The notes under the pieces are model-generated. The model searched no databases. It saw only the letters and a list, made by a program, of their open reading frames with translations, and was not told where the DNA came from. DNA of 64,000 nucleotides from positions 26,403,484 through 26,467,483 of the forward strand of contig NC_092564.1 of the NCBI RefSeq assembly GCF_037975245.1, in the 5' to 3' direction. This document shows positions 1 through 22,847 of this stretch, one piece after another (the stretch's first letter is position 1; every line of letters begins with the position of its first letter). Source of the stretch: Apostichopus japonicus. Lineage: Eukaryota; Echinodermata; Holothuroidea; Aspidochirotida; Stichopodidae. The translations under genes were made by a program, and so were the position numbers.

Positions 1-2782
1 ATTGACAGAGGCCTAGGCATTCCTTTCATAAAAGTCAGCGAACCTTGTCACAGTTTCGGTTAACGCCCAGAATTTCAATTAACCCGTCTTGACAGTTTTT
101 GGTCTTTGAAAATTGCAAATCAAATATCATAAAGAATTATTCATATTCTCAATTATGTATAGCCTAATACAATATATGGCTTTCAAAATTCTGCAAATTT
201 TGCTTTGTAGAGGGGAAAAAAGTTCTCACAATATGTATCAAGTGTGGTAAAATTGACACTGCAAAACAGTTGAATAAAAGACAAATGCGAGTAGCAGTGG
301 ATCTTATATGTTATTATATCTGTGGTATTTGCATGTGTACGCCTCTGTCAATTGTAAGATTTTGCGAATCAGTTGAAAGACCTACTAACACAGAATTTAT
401 AGACGTTAAGACAAAGTGTTTAAACCTATATCCTCCCTTCTTAGCCCTGTAGAATACCTTTACATTTAACAGCTACACTGTCTATGTCTATGTACAGATT
501 GTGTCCTAGTGCATTATGTGCACGTAAGGATAGAAGTGTAACCGGGGATGAATGTGATGGACTCGAAAACCAGTTTTACCGACACATATTCTGTTCCTAA
601 TTCTAGATATGGCTGTTTGAATTTCAATTCTTTCCTAGGTTGTACAAGTAGGTTAATCCTTGGTTGTAACTTGTATTAAAGGCACTGAAGACTCGCCCCC
701 AACCGCGTCGGCCGCGCTCTGAAAAAGTTAACTTTCCGTTGCTTGCAAGTGAAGTTTTCTTCTTGTCGCTACAAAATTCAGACAGTAATGTAACGTGATA
801 CCTTTCTTTTATCTAGACCTGAGATGTCCATCGCTGTTATGTACACTGTGTTGTGGGTATTGACCGTAGCTGTATGTATTGACTGTACACTAGTGTCTAA
901 TTACCGACGGTAGCAAGCCGTGTGTGTATATTCTGGCATCGATGGTGACGTCTAACACTTCTGTTACACCTCATTCGAAAATAGGTCAGATTACCGGCAT
1001 GAGACGTTTCTTTGTGCACGAGTCTTCACACCCTTTAAATACTTTTGATTTTTTTTGGGGGGTGGGGGCGGTCTGTGTGGTGTGTGTGTGTGTGTGTGTG
1101 AAACTAATCCTATACAGCTGAGGTTCATCAATTAAAATGACTGGATTAATTCGGTTCCTCTGTTGTTTATAAGGACTAGATAAGAACAAGGTTTGGATGA
1201 GCTATTACTTATTCTTTTAGTTTTATTAAAAAAAGAGGAATGAATTAACATTCCTGCCTACACCGAAGAGTCGACAGCATCATTGATTGGCAATTGAGCC
1301 TTATACAAGAGCATTCCAGAGATTTAGTATATTTTAAAGATACACATCTTGAAAACCGGAATTATTAATATATCAAGTCTAAAATTCTACCTAAAGTAAT
1401 TTTTCATGGTTTCAGACGACTTATGTTGACAGATTAATTTTGATAAATCGCCTGTTTTTCCTTCATCCTTTTTTTCTTTTCTTTTCTTGGTGTGTTTTTT
1501 TTTTTAAGAAACTTTCAGCTTAACGATAAGCCTGTCAAGAAAACTTGGTATATAGAGTCGACATGGTGATTTTTTTTTAAATAGTTACCGCATCTAACAA
1601 CGTTTCCACTTATTATAAGCCTTACCAATAGCCCTATATATGATGGCGATCTTTAAACACCAATCGGCAAACTTAGCATTGTCATTGCTCAGTTATTTCA
1701 TGGGCAGAACTATACGGTACGTTAAGGAATGTTTTGACTTTTGGAAGTTTCTTATTTGACTATGCGCTCACAGCATGGAGGTCACAGTATATATAGCGAT
1801 AATTTTTGTAATGTTATTTTTATTTATGTATATGTTTTCTTTGAACAAAGTCTCCGACAGCTGTCTATAATGTGCCGTTGGCTTAAACCTTGGATATATT
1901 AAATTTGGTGATTTGGAAGAGATCAGACACCCGGTTTATAATTTATTAATTTACTTATTACACGCACAATATATCTTCAAAAATCTTCAATTGTTGAATC
2001 AACAAACAATATCCAGATGCAACAACAATTGAACGTCGTAAGTTTTCAAATTTTGTTAGATGTAATAGAGTTGTAACTCTTTCAAAGGCAAAATTACCCC
2101 CTCTCACAACCCACACCCCCTCCGCCACTTCCAGTTATTATTAGTTCTATTCGTTTGGTTGCGGGTTTTGCATATTAACAACTGATTGAATATATAACAA
2201 GGTGTTACTAAGTAAATAAGGGCAATCAATTCATAAAAATTGTAAACTTCATGCATTTTTGGGGGGCAAGAGTATAATGTCTGTACTATATTTTTTGTGG
2301 GGGCCCTTTATGGTTCAATATTCAAGTCATTTATTTAACTTATATTTTACTTGTTTTTGTGTGTGAACAGAAATATGATATTCAAAATTGTTAAGTTTCC
2401 AAGCAATTTTCTCTTTCAGTAATAAATTGGATTCAGTGTATTATAACAATCAACAATATGATTTTCATAGCAACCGCTTTGTTTACCTGACTTGTTTAAT
2501 ACCGTTGTCAATTGCACAACACCAGAGCCTGATATTCATACACAATAGCCCATTGTATACAGAACAATAAATTGCCTCTGTTTTATTTATTGTTAACACA
2601 AAATTAGTACGATAATACAACGCGACTGACTAATTCAGGAGTAGAAAGGCTACGACATGTTTGCTATCTTTATCAGTAGACTTTTCTCTGACCCCATTTT
2701 TGCAATTTCTTTTTGTTGTTGAAATTTTTCAAATGACTTGACATTAAACATGACGTCGTTTTTCTATTTGTGACGTTCTTAG

Positions 2783-2873
<91 letters not shown>

Positions 2874-2876
2874 ATG

Positions 2877-2923
<47 letters not shown>

Positions 2924-3110
2924 ATGTAATATATATATATTTATATATATATATATAAATATATATAAATATAAATTTTGTCGGCACAACAATATAACAA
3001 GGTTTTCATTTCTTTAGCCCTCGTAAGTCGATCATCTCTATATACAAACATTTTAAATTATATTGTGGTACAGGAATCATAACAAGATTTGAAATTTCTT
3101 TTACTTACAG
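1..3110. other. 5' flank / upstream intron of the mucin-like gene
   Basis: No exon can be supported here. The stretch is AT-rich with a (TG)n run at 1081-1100 and the (TA)n tract at 2783-2971. Because the first visible mucin exon (3111) begins with two bases that complete a codon, an upstream exon ending in phase 1 must exist, here or left of the window. Two short hydrophobic, signal-peptide-like reading frames occur (ATG at 824, and an ATG near 284), but neither has a good phase-1 donor. Confidence 0.5.
2783..2971. repeat. (TA)n microsatellite
   Basis: About 190 bp of almost pure TA dinucleotides with two interruptions of the form aatttatatgtaat. It lies about 140 bp upstream of the first visible mucin exon, inside its upstream intron. 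Confidence 0.95.
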
Positions 3111-12794
<9,684 letters not shown>

Positions 12795-13261
12795 CGAAGC
12801 GAGTCAACATCGTTCAGCTCTGGTGTTTCTCCTTTGTCTCGCACATTTGCTTTGAATTATTTCTAGAAAAAAACGAAAAAAAAAACCTGATTTTCTTTTT
12901 TCTATTTCTCTTGAGCGACCTCTATTTTCGGAGGCTAAAACTTGTGTCATTTCCCACTCACCTGTTTTGTTAACTGACTTTCACTGTCTCACCTTTTTTT
13001 AGATTAGCGCCCTCACCAACATGTTACGACTTTCTTTTTCTCTCACAAACTGATAGTAATACATGTATTTGTCACGTTAATTCCTATACCTAACATCTCT
13101 ACACTATACATCCATACACACTACTTCATTTTCACTCATTCATCTTCATTCATAAACTGGATGACCAACTAATTTACCTCTGTGTGATTTGTAAATTCGA
13201 CAAATCGTTGAGATTTCAATTCGACCACTTCTCTCTTCTCATTGTTTTGGCTTCTATCATG

Positions 13262-13500
13262 AAACAGCGGCGTAATCGGAGGAAAGAGAAGGAGGAAGGG
13301 AGGGGTGGGCGGAGAGACGGGTTGACAGAGAAGGAGGGGACACGGATGGGTTTGGGAAGGAGAAATGGGGAGGCAAGGGATGGAATACAAAATATCGGAA
13401 ACGGAAGGTATGGGAATGGAGCAGTAAGACAGGGGCTAGGAGAGGAGATAAGTTGGGTGGTGGTGGTGGGGGGGGGGGTAGGAGATGGATAACAGGAAAA
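13262..13500 (+). repeat. G-rich polypurine tract
   Basis: About 240 bases made largely of A and G with many GGG and GGGG runs (for example gggaggggtgggcggagag and ggtggtgggggggggg). If the mucin 3' UTR reaches this far the transcript would carry the G-rich strand and could form quadruplexes. Confidence 0.6.
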
Positions 13501-13899
13501 TATATTAGAGGTATGGGAGGAAGGAGAGAGGTGGGCTTGATGTACTAACCCTCGCAAACATATACAACGTGCTACTCTATACATTATATCAATAGGAACA
13601 TTTCACATTGACATTTGACTTATGTGAGTATGAAGCTCACATTTGAGCTCAAATCAACCTGGTCTACCAAAGTTGGTATTGCAACTGTGAGAAACATGTT
13701 GTATACACTTTAAAATGTCAACTGAACAAGAATTTCACAGATGAGAAACCAACTTGATCAAGTCGATTCAACTTGCACATCAATCAGAACATACAGGGAG
13801 AAACTCAAGAATTTTTTTTCATGTGTGAGAACAGTCAGGTGAGATTAACAAACAAAAAAAGGCACCCCCGTCAAGAAAATGAAATAATCCAATTTGAAC

Positions 13900-13950
13900 T
13901 TTGAAAATGTGACATTAAAACCAGTTTCAAGTGTTTGTCACATTTTCAAA
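13900..13950 (+). terminator. 15-bp perfect hairpin with ATTAAA in its loop (candidate polyadenylation signal)
   Basis: tttgaaaatgtgaca (13900-13914) pairs exactly with tgtcacattttcaaa (13936-13950) around a 21-base loop. The loop contains ATTAAA (13914-13919), a common variant poly(A) signal, followed by a GT-rich stretch agtgtttgtc. That would give the mucin mRNA a 3' UTR of about 1.1 kb. The hairpin is seen directly; its role is inferred. Confidence 0.4.
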
Positions 13951-14825
13951 TTTAATTTATTCCCAATCCATGAATCAGGCCAGGCAAAGGAGAACAGAGC
14001 ATCGATGATGACGTATCACGCGGTTCATTGTTATGCATGATTAAGTACTTCGTTGAATATTCAAATATTCGACTTCTCCGTCCACATATGTACAAAAAAA
14101 AATTATTATATATCTTTCCGTCCAGATTTTCTTCTATTTTCACTCATTTGTCAGGCTCGTGCAATCGAACTTATGGGATTATCGAAAAAAAAGAAAAATC
14201 TATGGTGTCAATTTCTTGTGACATACCCCCTCACCAGTTTGTTTATTTTTACTTCCTTGTTATTACCGGAACAAATGTTCCTCTAGAGAAGGAGAATGAC
14301 CCATAATACCCTTCACACCTCCACCCTCCTACGCCCTCCCTCCTTCAACAATACGCACTTCAATAGCGAATGTGGTGTATTAACAGTTTTACGCCAATTT
14401 AAAGTTAACTATATTTTGATGAAAAAATTTAATTCAGATGGGAGGGATGTTATTAAGGAAACCTCAAGGAAATTCAGAACCTTATATGTCTGAGAGATGA
14501 CTCATTCAATTCATCTTTGAATCTCTTTTTCTCAAAGAGGAAGAAACTTGATTGCTTTATCATGTAACACTTCCTTTTCATATTTCTGTGTAGCCTATTG
14601 TTGGTCTAATATGTATTATTCATGTCACTCATATACTCTTTAGTTTCATACACTGATCTCTGAGTTTAACTCTACCCCCATCCAACTCCAATTTTGTGAA
14701 AACCCTGAATTGAGCCTCCCCCCCCCCCCCCCATTTTGTTTCCATATAAATTAGTAGGGTCCTTTTCTGTTGATGAAAAGAACCCCTTTTCCAAGTTCGC
14801 TCTGTCATTTAAATGTGTTATGTAA

Positions 14826-14834
14826 ATATATATA

Positions 14835-14895
<61 letters not shown>

Positions 14896-14981
14896 ATATT
14901 AATTTATATATATATATATATATATTAATATATATATATTAATATATATATATATTAATATTAATTTATATATATATATTA

Positions 14982-15007
<26 letters not shown>
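14826..15007. repeat. (TA)n microsatellite
   Basis: About 180 bp of TA dinucleotides with repeated TTAATA interruptions, intergenic. Confidence 0.95.
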
Positions 15008-15012
<5 letters not shown>

Positions 15013-15615
15013 AATATGACGGTTGGGTTCCCGCGTTTTAAGTTCAGTTGCACTATTCGAGTATGATAGGCATACATAGTCAAAAAGACCTTGTTGGTCT
15101 ATATAGTCACGTCCTCCACAATGTCTTTTCCACAGCTCTCAAAGAAGTGATTAACTCAATTCTCTGAGTTTGGTAATGATATATTTTCATTGTTCTAAAT
15201 CCCATAATCCATATTGATCGTTATTGTTTTCATTTAATGACAGATGAATGTCAAGGTTGTTTTTGTTGTGGGGTTTTATTATACTCCTCGGTGTAACAAA
15301 CACAATAGTCGATAATTATCTATAGCAACCATGTAGTGATAACTAAGACCAGTATTAAATCGATACGTGCCTTGCAAATACCGTTATAACAGGTACATTG
15401 TGTTCTTCTGCAGGACCCTATTGTTCAATACATCACGCAGCATATATAGCATCAGTGAGAACAGGTTTGCTTTAAATCACATGCAACATGTATGACTTAC
15501 GCTGAATTTCAAAAAGTTACAAACAAAGCACGAAACCATTGTTATTTGTTTTTGTTTGTTATAGTACACATGAAGGTCTATATATGTGTTTGCAGTAGTT
15601 GCAGGACTTATTAAT

Positions 15616-15663
15616 GTATATATATATATACATATATAGGCTATATATATATATATTTATATG

Positions 15664-15698
<35 letters not shown>

Positions 15699-15726
15699 GT
15701 ATATGTATATGTAGATATATATATAT

Positions 15727-15787
<61 letters not shown>

Positions 15788-15790
15788 CAT
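15616..15790. repeat. (TA)n/(TATG)n microsatellite
   Basis: About 175 bp of TA dinucleotides with regular GTA and CATA interruptions, intergenic. Long Tyr/Ile frames across it are artefacts of the repeat. Confidence 0.95.
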
Positions 15791-17786
15791 AGCGATATTT
15801 TGGGACCTTTCTCCAATTATCTTACACGTAACAAGAAGGTGAAAAGTGGTTATTCTAGTATAGAATCGTGATCTAACGCTTGCGTGACATTAATGATTCA
15901 GTGGGTTTTGTTTTACCCACCGAAAAACTCATTTAAGTGCCGTGTATAAACTAACCAACGATAGAATAAATCATTTATAATTTAATTGGTTAATTTAATT
16001 AAGAGATTGAAAATTTCACTCTAACGTTCAATACATCTCTCTAACGTCAAACCAGTTCTGTTAAAGCCAGGGTACGAGCATAACAGGCCAATGACTGCAT
16101 TAAGCCTGACATCAAATTTATCAGACTGATCCAACAAAATTCCTTTCCATCTAATTAGATCACTAATTGCAATCAGCGATTAGATTGCGGGTAACTCCAT
16201 TAGAAATGTATTCATCTCAATCAAATTATCCATTATTAATCCCAATGAACGAGTTAATAAACGTAGGGGAAAATTCAATATTCAAATGAAAGAATGATGG
16301 GGCATTATAAGAAATTTAATTAAATTATAATTAAGTAGAAATATTCATTTATTTCGTAAAATTTAATGAATTTTAAAAGATACGCACCAAAATGCCCTTT
16401 TTTGGCTTTGTATGCATCAGCTTTAACAATTTAGGGGGAAAAATAACATTCTCCCTGTTCATTGGAGATTTTACCGAACTGATCTCAACTCGTAATCACA
16501 TAGGAAGATAGTTGAACTTTTCATTACATTACGTATACGACAACATGTGTTATGGTAGATCTTTAAAATTTAGCCAATGTTGGTCAATTTTCGATAAGGA
16601 AACTTCCAAAGTATCTCAGAAGAGTTGAAACGTATAAAAAGAAAACTATAAAAAAAAATGGCCAGTATTTTCTTCTTCTTTTCATGTTCACGGTGAAACG
16701 TCTATACTTTAAACTCCTTTTAACAAGAAAACACACTCAAAACAATATTTTGCATTTATCACACTTGCTTTAATATTTCTGTTATTTGTTCCCCTCTCTC
16801 TCTCTCTCTCGCTCTTTCATACATCAATTTTGTTTTTCCGTTCTTTGTTCTGACTGAAGTGATATTTATGTTTATATAATCTTAGTTACATATTTTTCTC
16901 TATTTTTCTTCCATATTAGCAGCTAACTATAAAGTAGTAATGTGTTTTGACATTGTTTATCGGAAGTCTGAAAGAGTTGAAGTCTTTCGTAAATGTAACT
17001 TTAAATAAAGAAAAAATGTCAATAAGTGGACGCATTTGTAGTACACTTTTGAAAAGGTTAATACACCAAAGATAATGTTTGATTAAAGTTTACTTCGCGC
17101 ACGAGTTGTATATCTGTCTTGTGTTATGTATGTATGTTGGTAGGATGTAAGAGGCATGTTTCGAGAGGCATCCCTTGATACAAGAGGCATCAAAAGGCAC
17201 TATCAAAGTATCAGGGACTGTGGAGCCGGATTGGGGGCAGTTTCGGGAAGGGGTGTTGTGAAGGGGTATCTCAGTAGTACCCCTTTTCATAAATGAGAGT
17301 GCTCCATTGTATTCACTACTTAAGTAGTACCTATTTCTCTTCTTAAAAACTGTGCGGAACCAGAACTTGTGCGGAACCAGAACTTATGTGGCCAAGCCTT
17401 AGGTTGTTGAAGACGACTCTTCCCATGGAAAGGGCCTATCCCCTTTCCGCCCCACCCCCCAATCCCCACCCACCCCCCCCCCACCCCCACCCCCACCTTC
17501 ACCCCCAGAAATTACGATGGTGCATTCTGACTATAAATTGGGCTTATAATTAGTCTAAACGTAAGTCTGCTATTGCTAATAACTAGTTTTGTGTTTATGT
17601 ATGTGTATATGTTTGTTTGTGTGTGTGAGATGGAAGGGGTGGTGACCTAATGATGGTGTCAATCTAACACTAAACCTAACGCTAAACCTTCGATGTCAAC
17701 ACTGCTTTAAGGTATGTTACATTGAAAACAGAGAAAGTATACTAAACTGTAGGTCCTAGTGGCATTATGACCGCATCTCAGATTTA

Positions 17787-17900
17787 CAACAACAACAAAA
17801 CATAACAACATCAACAACTGACATACAACATCAACATCAACAACTGACATACAACATCAACATACAACATAACAACATCAACAACTGACAACAACTGACA
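17787..17900. repeat. AAC/ACATC-type tandem repeat
   Basis: Irregular repetition of caacatcaac, aactgacatac and aacataacaac over about 110 bp. Confidence 0.75.
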
Positions 17901-20900
17901 TGACTTTGAAAATATGATATCTCATAGAGGACTAAGCAAGATTTGTCTTAGCTGTTTGGTGGAGTTGTTCAATCTCTAACACGAATATGGCTTGTGACGA
18001 TATTTGTGTCTTGCGCCCCCTTTAAAGAGTTCACGTTAACATGCTAACATATGCTATAAGTTTTCAAAAGTAATAAAGCGGTGGTTCTGTTATATTTCAA
18101 AGTATTTCTCGACATTGAAGAGGGTTAAATTTTGACAATTAAATGTTTCAGTGAGAAACATACATACTTTGAGAGTGGCAGTCAAAATCTTTGTTGTAAA
18201 TTGGTACATGTGTGACCACTATTGGACTTTCCAGCATATTGTGGGTCAATACTCCTAACCTTTAAGTATATGAAATCTGTGATGAAGTCTATAACAATTA
18301 ATTTCGTCATTGACGAAATATAATTGCTTTGTAGCCTACGTGATAATTAATGCGCAAATAGAATTTTAAAAAACTAAGCAATCAGTGACAGGACCTTACA
18401 CTACACGATATATAGATCCTAAAGCGATAAAATTCTCCTTTTCTAAAAACAAGAAAAAGAAAAATAGAACAGCTTAACTTAGCCCTCTTAGTAAACACAT
18501 GATTCAACTCGTACACATGCGCCACTGGGCACCGAATATATATATCTAAAGTACAGTTACCCCACCAAAATCGAGGTTTCTGCTCGATGAAAGTAGTCGA
18601 AAGGACATAACTTTTAACTGACAGGCAAGTGTGAAGGCTTTACTTGTATTGCTTATAGAAACTACAAAAGTGACTTTCAAAATGGCATTTAATCAATGAA
18701 CTTCTAGTTGGGAAGATCTTTATCACCATAACAAAAGGTTCTCGTTCAAGAAAATCACCTATAACGTAAGGCTTGGGCGTGAACGACCATACGGTTTTCA
18801 TTTCCATGCCTGACGAGTGGAGGCGGGGTCCAGGGGGCTATAGCCCTGGGCTCATGCATGCGTTAGAGCGGCACCAACATTTTGAGGGAAAGTAAGCCAA
18901 TTGGTGTATTTTTCTAAGTTCTTCCAAACCCTCCTAAGGAGTTTATTAATAGTATTCATGGTTTTATTTTCGACAGTCATTTGGGCATGGTGCTCCTGAT
19001 AAGTAATGTATAACCATGCTTGCATCTTCATTCAAGTTATCTCGATGTGCCTCTCTAAATATACGCTTCGATAAGCCCTAAGGTTTTTTTTTATATATGA
19101 AAAACGGGGGGGGGGGTCCTTTCAAAGGTAACCTAACAAAAAGAAGACCATGTCCTGATTAATTACATGCAGCTATATATACCCATGAATCTATATACAG
19201 TTTCTACGAATTCGATATGCACTGGCGAAGTTGGTCAAACAAATGCGAGCCAAATTAAGATGACCGCTTGCTGGGAGGGTGTATGGATGGACCTGTACCT
19301 CCGCCTCATCACTGAGAGATTGAGACTTGAATACAATGATATGGATTAAAGGATATGCTACTAATTGCGTACTCTTTGCCCGTGTCGTTACAGGATTTTC
19401 TTTTCATCGGGATTTAGACCGAGCCCCGTCGTATTCAACAACACATTACATGTTTTACGTGTACAGTTTAAGCCACAGTGTCGTAATCGCAACACGTGTA
19501 AGAACATGCACACACTAAATTTAACGTTAGGTAACTGAAATTGACAATGGAAATTATTTGTAGCAGATATATTACGTAAACTCTTCTTCCGTAACCAGAC
19601 TTTTCTCCGTTCAAAAACAACGACTGGTCCTTTAAATGTTAAATATAGGCCTTAGTAAGTAAATTTACTGCAAACTATACCTTTTGGTGACCGTATTTAA
19701 CGAATTTTATTGAAATGTAAAAGTGTTGGTACAATTTACGCAAAGGTATTTCTCTGATTGTGTATTTTTCGATTTTACCCCATTTTTAATAAGGATCTAT
19801 AGACATAAGATGACTGCAGATTTAATAGCATATGATATATGGAATAAATTATCGACTCTGCTAATTGAACAAACTAGGTGGCCTTTTAAGTACAAAAATT
19901 CAAACAAGAAATTCAAAATCGAAAAATAAGGTGTATAGCTGTATATGCGTTTTGTAACTTTTCACGACCGTTATATATTTTCATGTTCTAATCGTATATG
20001 AATGATTTCATCAATACATAAATATTTCAAAACTTAACAATTGAAAACAACGGTGTGTTTACGTGACAAGAAAATACGTTATTATATTAATCATGATTGC
20101 TTGGCAACTTTAAAAACAATATTATTTCATGTAATGTTACAAACAAAGCATTTCTATATTGCACTTTTACTATTCTTTTTTTGTTGTTGATAGAAGCCTG
20201 GGCTGACCCGGTTCTCGTTTTATTTATATTTATATTTTCATTTATATCTATGTACTATTGCGATACACAAGTATTTATAGTAAGAGTATTTACAATGGTG
20301 TAAAAATCGCATATGAAATATTTCATTCATTAAAATAAAATACCCTTCTCCACTCCCCCCCCCCCCTGCCTTCCCATCGTCAACACCGTACGTACCAATA
20401 CCAATATAAACTCATTGAACTTGGACAAAAACAGATGCTGTATATTAAAGCTTGAATCACGTGAGAAGAAGAATACCCACCGCCGCGCCCACCACCAACA
20501 TGACATGCAACCAGTATACACCACCCAAACTGAATATTATCACTAGTACAAATGACAATATTAAATCTCCGATATAATTAAATGTAATTATAATTATAAA
20601 TATTAGTATAATATATGATATGATATGTAAGTATAAATATAATTATGTTCTGTAACGCTGTAGAGCTATACAGGTCATTGATATTCCTGGGTAGCTGCTA
20701 CTTGAACCAATTAGCGGCTCCATGTTCTCACGTAATGAAATAATTCTTTCCGATAAGTAATACCCACCCGTCCCCCTCCCCTCACCTCTTCCAGCCCGCA
20801 TCCAACGAATGTGACGAGATGAGTTACAACAAAAACGGTTGACACTATCACAAAACAGTGATCTAATGTGTGGTTATCTTTACACCAATGTATGCTAACC

Positions 20901-20976
20901 TTCCCTCCCCCGCCCCCACCCCTCCACCCCACACCACCCCGACCATTAAGTCACATGATCCGAGTACAAACTGTCT

Positions 20977-22698
20977 TTACGAGCTAACATCACCTGACTT
21001 GTCCCACTTTGGTACATAATTCCTGAGGTATCTGCATTTATCGAGGTCCTTCCATTCTGTATTGGCTGCCGCGATATTAGAAGCATCGTCGTCATCGTTA
21101 ACTAGCTGTTTACCTCTCTGTAACGCGAGCATCCTCTTAGCGATAGATTTAAACCTCTCCCTTCCTACATCCACACCTTCCATATTAATTGTCTGAAAAC
21201 TAGGATCAGAAATGCTACCGCGGCGACGCAGGGCTGCAAAAGATGGAATCTCCTGCGACACCGCACGTTCGGTTTTACGTTGGGCGGATTGCCTGTTGAA
21301 CTGTCTCACTGAATCCCGCAACATGTTAACGTCTAAACTCATTCGCCTGTTCGTTAATCTTTGACGGGCAGCCGCCGGCGGTGAGCGGGGAGATTCCTCT
21401 AGGGAACTCGCCTGACGGGGGAAGGGAGTTCTTGCCCTGAGAGGAGGAAATCCACTTCTCGGACTGACTTTAAGATCGACATTACTCATAGCGTCAATGA
21501 GAGGCTTACCGACAGTTTCGTCCAGACTGGAACAGACAGATCCACCGAAACCAGAGTCATTAGTAGAAGAGGATGATGAGGTCTCTGGCAACGATGCCGA
21601 TGAAGAGGTCACAGTTGTAAAATCAGAAACCGATTCCAGTTCAATATCCTCATCATTGACGTCATTTTCTAAAAGTGGTGACATCATTTTGGTAGCCTTT
21701 CGATTCACCTTTGCTTCTGAAATCCGTTGCAAACTACTTCCCGTTTCCATCGAGGAAGAATCATTTCTGATTTCGTCTTGCCGAACATCGGAATCACTTT
21801 TCTCTTTGTCGAAAGTTTTTGTAAACACAGATTTTGATGTGGTTACCTGATTTGAATTATTCTCTTCGTAAACGTAACAAAATACTGTACTTTTGGTCAT
21901 TTCAGGCGGCGTCTGTTGTACCGCACTATCTGCCATTAATGTGTCTTTTCTTGTATCTTTCGTCGTGTCACTACCCTTATCGTTTCCATTTTCCTTCTCC
22001 GTCTCCTTTCTTTTACCAGTTTCTCCAAGTTCATCAATCGTTCCCACATTCTCTTCCTTCGTTTCTACAAGTATATTCTCTGGTTCCTTCGTTTTCGTCG
22101 TTGTACTTGCCTCCAATAATCGCGGTTCTCGAGTATTCAGTTTCTGTAATTGTACTTTTAAAGCACCAGGGCAAACTGTGTTCCTCCTTCTGGACACAGC
22201 AGCATACCTTTTTCGTTTCTCAGCTTCTACTTCATCCTCGGTTTCATCATGCGCTCCTGGTGAAACTCCATCCCTGCAGGTTAAAGATCCCGGAGGAGTT
22301 CTCCGGCCCTCACTCTTAGTTTCTGCAATTTCTCCAGACAATGAGATAACTTTTCTACGATGGTATACAGATTTCGGTCTCCCTGAGCGTGGAGGACTGG
22401 GAAGTTTTACCATTTTCCTTGATTCTATTGGTACAGTCCTTGATCGCTCCCTCGGTTTACCGGTGGCTGGCGGAAGAGGTGTAGAGTGAATAATTTTCGT
22501 CAGAGTAAAACTGTCGGTCGCATCGACTGCGGCAGTTAATTTTCGTCTCAAGTCTCGTTCTTCTCTCTTCAGTTGCAAGGTCCTTTGAGCGAACGATTGT
22601 TGCAATTCTTCATATTTCCGCTGGTATTCGTTGTGTAACATTAAATGATATTTACTATTGTTATTTCTAACCGATGTGGGTCGAACAATTTCACCCAT
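20977..22698 (-). CDS. Unrecognised Ser/Arg-rich protein, 573 residues, intronless
   Basis: One uninterrupted frame. The Met at 22698 (MGEIVRPTSV) is chosen over an upstream in-frame Met at 22797 because it has a purine-rich AAAATGGG context, because the residues before it read like 5' UTR, and because a TATA box at 22848-22856 predicts transcription from about 22825. Residues 17-58 are charged and heptad-like (YHLMLHNEYQRKYEELQQSF, then LKREERDLRRKL), likely a coiled coil. The middle is low-complexity, rich in Lys, Glu, Ser and Pro. Around the junction to the last third is DSGFGGS, resembling a DSG phosphodegron. Arg-Arg-x-Ser/Thr sites recur (RRNTV, RRMSL, RRGSI), as for PKA-type kinases. 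The C-terminus (ERFKSIAKRMLALQRGKQL, then CRYLRNYVPKW) looks more ordered. No membrane segment and no recognised enzyme domain. Most likely a regulated scaffold or nuclear/cytoskeletal protein; function unknown. Confidence 0.8.
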   Translation of the reverse strand: MGEIVRPTSVRNNNSKYHLMLHNEYQRKYEELQQSFAQRTLQLKREERDLRRKLTAAVDATDSFTLTKIIHSTPLPPATGKPRERSRTVPIESRKMVKLPSPPRSGRPKSVYHRRKVISLSGEIAETKSEGRRTPPGSLTCRDGVSPGAHDETEDEVEAEKRKRYAAVSRRRNTVCPGALKVQLQKLNTREPRLLEASTTTKTKEPENILVETKEENVGTIDELGETGKRKETEKENGNDKGSDTTKDTRKDTLMADSAVQQTPPEMTKSTVFCYVYEENNSNQVTTSKSVFTKTFDKEKSDSDVRQDEIRNDSSSMETGSSLQRISEAKVNRKATKMMSPLLENDVNDEDIELESVSDFTTVTSSSASLPETSSSSSTNDSGFGGSVCSSLDETVGKPLIDAMSNVDLKVSPRSGFPPLRARTPFPRQASSLEESPRSPPAAARQRLTNRRMSLDVNMLRDSVRQFNRQSAQRKTERAVSQEIPSFAALRRRGSISDPSFQTINMEGVDVGRERFKSIAKRMLALQRGKQLVNDDDDASNIAAANTEWKDLDKCRYLRNYVPKWDKSGDVSS

Positions 22699-22847
22699 TT
22701 TTCTTCTTCTTTCTTCTTTTTCTTGCCAAGAGCAAAAAAAAAAAATTCTATTTGGTTTAAAATAATTGCTATAAATGTATAGTGAAGAGAAATCCACAGA
22801 TCGAACGGTTACTTGAAAATGAACTGCCCGATGTTCAGTCGTTAGGC

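Larger units (their letters stand above)
12795..20976. other. Mucin 3' UTR and intergenic DNA
   Basis: No further gene is supported. The start should be mucin 3' UTR; a possible end is the ATTAAA at 13914. The region then holds a G-rich polypurine run, two (TA)n tracts, an AAC/ACATC repeat, a C-run at 14720 and an AT-rich block with many TAAT cores (16130-16390). Open frames here are short and compositionally ordinary. Confidence 0.6.

Noticed and set aside
284-370. Second hydrophobic start frame (MRVAVDLICYYICGICM) with a good donor gtaaga at 370.
   Set aside because: That donor is also phase 0, and nothing links it to the mucin.
824-913. Signal-peptide-like frame MSIAVMYTVLWVLTVAVC as mucin exon 1, preceded by an acceptor-like ttttatctag.
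   Set aside because: Available donors are phase 0 or 2, while the exon at 3111 needs a phase 1 partner; an unseen exon in between would be required.
21497-22489. Three plus-strand frames of 117 to 198 codons.
   Set aside because: They are antisense shadows of the 573-residue gene, produced by its Ser/Arg/Glu-rich codons.
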